Shown piece after piece: positions 22,674 to 25,090 of a stretch of 25,090 nt of DNA; positions within the stretch are counted from its first letter, which is position 1; each line of letters starts with the position of its first letter. Under the pieces are notes generated by a model. It was given only the letters and a program-made list of their open reading frames with translations. It was not told the origin of the DNA and ran no database searches. The position numbers and the translations under genes were made by a program. Source of the DNA: JBFGCM01 sp041581135 (GTDB taxonomy: Bacteria > Actinomycetota > Acidimicrobiia > Spongiisociales > UBA5794); contig JBFGCM010000055.1 in the NCBI GenBank assembly GCA_041581135.1, positions 1-25,090 on the forward strand. Reading direction: 5' to 3'.

Positions 22674-23849
22674 ATGTCTGACGTGCGGCTGGTCACGCCG
22701 CAGTTCGTGTTCGCCTTCCTGTCGAGCTTCTTCTTCGGCACGACGTTCGCGCTGTTCATCCACCTGCCGGCCTTCCTCGAGGGCTTGGGGGCGACCGAGG
22801 TGACGATCGGGACGATCCTCGGTGTGGGATCGATTGCGTCGCTCGCCAGCCGCGGCCTCATCGGGTCGGCGCTCGACCGGCTGGGCCGCAAGCCGATCAT
22901 CATGACCGGTCACGTCATCAACATCGTCTCGATCCTCGCCTACCTGCTGGTCCGTGACCTGGGTCCGTACGTGTACATGGCCGCGATCGTGAGATCGCTG
23001 GCCGAGGCTCTGCTCTTCACCTCGATGGCCACCATCGCCGCCGACGTCGTGCCGGTACAGCGCCGGACGGAGGGCCTCGCCCTGTTCGGAGTCTCCGGGC
23101 AGGCACCGCTGGCGCTCGGCGGCGTGCTCGGTGACGTCATCCTCAGCCGCTCCGACTTCGACACGCTGTTCTGGGTGACAGCGGTGATCGCCTTCTTCGG
23201 ACTGCTGGCGGCGGCGCCGCTCATCGAGGCGCGGCCCGATCATGACACCGAGGGCCGCCACGGCGTGGTCGGCGCCCTCGTCTCGCGGCGGCTGCGCCCG
23301 TTCTGGATGGTGAGCCTCGTGTTCGCCACCGCACTCACCGGGCTCTTCGTGTTCCTGAAGACCTATGTCGGTGAGCTCGGCTTCGGCAGCGTCGGCCTCT
23401 TCCTGGCTTCCTACTCGGGAACGGCCATCGTGCTGCGCCTGGTGGGGGCCAAACTGCCGGCCCGGGTGGGTGACGTACGGCTGCTGCGCATCTCGTTGGT
23501 GGTGATGGCGGTCGGATTCGGTGTGCTGGCGTCCGCTACCGATGCGGCATGGATCGTCGCCTCCGGGATCCTCGGTGGTATCGGCCACGGTTATGCGTTC
23601 CCCATCATCAGTTCCGCCATCGTGACCCGATCACATCATCGGGATCGAGGTGCCACCATCAGCGTCTTCGTGGCGTTCTTCCCATTCGCCACGGTCGTCG
23701 GCGGACCGGCATTGGGGTGGCTGATCGAGCGGTTCGGGTACAGCGCGATGTACGGGTTGCTCGCCTTCGTCATCACCGTCGCCGCCATCCTGGTGGGCCC
23801 GTGGGAGCGGCGGACCGAGCGATCGATCGCCGCATCCGCGTCAGTGTGA
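22674..23849 (+). CDS. Major facilitator superfamily transporter
   Basis: A 391-aa membrane protein with about 12 hydrophobic segments in two halves. MFS motif A is visible between segments 2 and 3 (GLIGSALDRLGRKPIIMTG), and a related loop follows segment 8 (GAKLPARVGDVRLLRISL). The overall look is that of drug or small-molecule exporters of the DHA1 type, but the substrate is not readable. ATG 22674 has no Shine-Dalgarno and lies 6 nt after TAGCCT. It overlaps the convergent SRPBCC gene by 9 bp. Confidence 0.9.
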   Translation: MSDVRLVTPQFVFAFLSSFFFGTTFALFIHLPAFLEGLGATEVTIGTILGVGSIASLASRGLIGSALDRLGRKPIIMTGHVINIVSILAYLLVRDLGPYVYMAAIVRSLAEALLFTSMATIAADVVPVQRRTEGLALFGVSGQAPLALGGVLGDVILSRSDFDTLFWVTAVIAFFGLLAAAPLIEARPDHDTEGRHGVVGALVSRRLRPFWMVSLVFATALTGLFVFLKTYVGELGFGSVGLFLASYSGTAIVLRLVGAKLPARVGDVRLLRISLVVMAVGFGVLASATDAAWIVASGILGGIGHGYAFPIISSAIVTRSHHRDRGATISVFVAFFPFATVVGGPALGWLIERFGYSAMYGLLAFVITVAAILVGPWERRTERSIAASASV

Positions 23850-24293
23850 CGCCGCCGCCACGCCACGGACCGCCTTGTCGATGAGCCGTTTGGCCCGCCA
23901 CCACGCGATGGGCGCCTGCCATCCCGGATACGAACCGGTATAGGTCAGATCGAAGCGCGCCACGGGTCTGTGGTCGCGGAGCTCGGTGGTCACCGAGACT
24001 TCGATGAGCTCGTCGGTACCCGGCCGCTCGTCAGGTGGGCCGATTGCACAGCGGTAGCTGTGGCCGGCGACCCACTCGACGATCTCCAGCCGCAACGCCG
24101 TCGACGGGTCGGCGTGCTTGTCGAGCGTGACGAAGAAGGCCTGGCCGACATCGGGCACTTCGCGCCCCATCCAGCCGACGAACCGCACGGGCGCCCACTC
24201 GGCGACGCGCTCAGGGTCGGCGACCAGCGCCCAGACCGTGGCAGGGTCAGCGCCGCTGACGACATCGCCACCCTGGACGACAACAGCCGGCAC
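23841..24293 (-). CDS. SRPBCC (polyketide cyclase/START-like) family protein
   Basis: A 150-aa single-domain protein. It begins VVQGGDVVSGADPATVWALVADPERVAEWAP, the typical SRPBCC opening strand and helix followed by a W-x-P; a central strand region (RLEIVEWVAGHSYRCAIGPP) and a long C-terminal helix (IAWWRAKRLIDKAVRGVAA) complete the helix-grip fold. Such proteins bind hydrophobic ligands in a cavity; no ligand can be named. The GTG start 24293 is 1 nt after the gatB stop, with CGGAG about 6 nt upstream, so it is probably translated from the gatB transcript. Confidence 0.8.
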   Translation of the reverse strand: MPAVVVQGGDVVSGADPATVWALVADPERVAEWAPVRFVGWMGREVPDVGQAFFVTLDKHADPSTALRLEIVEWVAGHSYRCAIGPPDERPGTDELIEVSVTTELRDHRPVARFDLTYTGSYPGWQAPIAWWRAKRLIDKAVRGVAAASH

Positions 24294-24294
24294 G

Positions 24295-25090
24295 TCAGGC
24301 TCCGGCCTTCTTTCGGAGGAGGTCGGACACCATCCTCGGGTCGGCCTTGCCTCCAGTCGACTTCATCACCTGCCCGACGAGGAAGCCGAGCGGCTTGCCG
24401 TCACCTGCCTGGAGCCGTTCGAAGGCGTCGGGATTGGCGGCGATGGCGGCGTCGACCTCGGCCTCGATGATCCCGGCGTCGGACACCTGCACGAGGTCAC
24501 GAGCTTCGGCAACCGATTCGGGAGTCCCCTCGCCGCCGAGCACGCCTGCCAGCACTTCCTTGGCGGCTGTCGCCGAGACCTTGCCTTCGTCGAGCATGCG
24601 GTGCAACTCGACGATGTGGTCGCCGGTCAGCGGCGTGTCCGCCACCGGTAGGTCTTCTCGCCGTAGGTAGGCCACCACCTCGCCGGTCAGCCAGTTGCCC
24701 GCTGTCTTGGCGTCGGCACCACCGGCCACGGCCTGGTCGAACAGGCGACCGAGGTCTTCGTCGGCGACCAGGCTGGACGCCGTCACCTCGTCGACACCTG
24801 CCTCCAGGTAACGCTCGCGCCGGGTCGCCGGCAGTTCGGGGAGTGACGTGCGGATGCGTTCCTGCCACTCGGGACCGATGTGCAACGGCACCAGATCCGG
24901 CTCCTGGAAGTAGCGGTAGTCCTCGGAGTCCTCCTTGGACCGCATCGGTGTGGTCCGGCCGGTGTCCTCGTTCCAGTGTCGCGTCTCCTGCACCACCTCG
25001 CCACCGGACTCGAGCAGTTCGATCTGGCGATCGATCTCGTAGACGATGGCACGCTGCAGCGAACGCAACGAGTTGACGTTCTTGACCTCG
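24295..25090 (-). CDS. gatB: Asp/Glu-tRNA amidotransferase subunit B, C-terminal part (5' end beyond window)
   Basis: The frame runs off the right edge. The visible part begins EVKNVNSLRSLQRAIVYEIDRQIELLESGG and contains TRHWNEDTGRTTPMRSKEDSEDYRYFQEPDLVPL, both hallmarks of GatB. It continues through the helical domain into the YqeY-like tail (VSATAAKEVLAGVL...KPLGFLVGQVMKSTGGKADPRMVSDLLRKKAGA), which contacts tRNA. GatCAB converts Glu-tRNA-Gln to Gln-tRNA-Gln (and Asp-tRNA-Asn) in the cytoplasm. The N-terminal catalytic cradle and any gatC/gatA neighbours lie outside. Confidence 0.97.
   Translation of the reverse strand, partial: EVKNVNSLRSLQRAIVYEIDRQIELLESGGEVVQETRHWNEDTGRTTPMRSKEDSEDYRYFQEPDLVPLHIGPEWQERIRTSLPELPATRRERYLEAGVDEVTASSLVADEDLGRLFDQAVAGGADAKTAGNWLTGEVVAYLRREDLPVADTPLTGDHIVELHRMLDEGKVSATAAKEVLAGVLGGEGTPESVAEARDLVQVSDAGIIEAEVDAAIAANPDAFERLQAGDGKPLGFLVGQVMKSTGGKADPRMVSDLLRKKAGA

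Overview
The window is gene-dense, high-GC bacterial chromosome, almost certainly from an actinobacterium. The class Acidimicrobiia is my best guess, from the gene set and style, but no rRNA or marker confirms it. Coding is tight on both strands. I found no tRNA, rRNA, CRISPR array, insertion sequence or phage gene, and no gap of 300 bases or more. Most genes are ordinary metabolism; the interest lies in a few unusual proteins and in the signals at gene starts and ends.

Layout. 1-2418 (-): a secreted peptide-type ABC solute-binding protein with a C-terminal array of 150-bp FG-GAP/VCBS-like repeats, running off the left edge. 2523-6224 (-): a probable operon ilvE, a 169-aa protein of unknown function, a fumarylacetoacetate-hydrolase-family enzyme, and gltX. 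6475-7272 (+): a lipoprotein with an SH3b domain. 7289-9208 (-): an S9-family peptidase. 9256-9705 (+): pgpA. 9702-11297 (-): serA. 11418-11861 (+): a universal stress protein. 11858-14681 (-): a four-gene unit made of a small octapeptide-repeat membrane protein followed by a tungstate/molybdate-type ABC transporter in the order permease, ATPase, binding lipoprotein. 14788-15198 (+): a DUF983 zinc-ribbon membrane protein. 15229-17997 (+): PEP carboxylase. 18104-21995 (+): amtB, glnK, glnD, the classical actinobacterial ammonium-sensing operon, with a GlnR-like 11-bp-periodic box upstream. 21996-22631 (-): a HAD phosphatase. 22674-23849 (+): an MFS transporter. 23841-24293 (-): an SRPBCC protein. 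24295-25090 (-): the C-terminal part of gatB.

How the genes fit together. AmtB imports ammonium, GlnK reports nitrogen status to it, and GlnD modifies GlnK; PEP carboxylase just upstream supplies carbon skeletons. ilvE and serA are amino-acid biosynthesis genes. gltX plus gatB fits indirect Gln-tRNA synthesis by a non-discriminating GluRS and GatCAB.

Signals. Seven genes have a TANNNT box (four of them exactly TAGCCT) ending 6-9 nt before the start codon and no clear Shine-Dalgarno, the signature of leaderless transcription. Three nitrogen or amino-acid genes (ilvE, serA, amtB) instead have perfect 7-10 bp inverted repeats touching the start codon or ribosome-binding site. Most convergent gene pairs overlap at, or abut, their stop codons.
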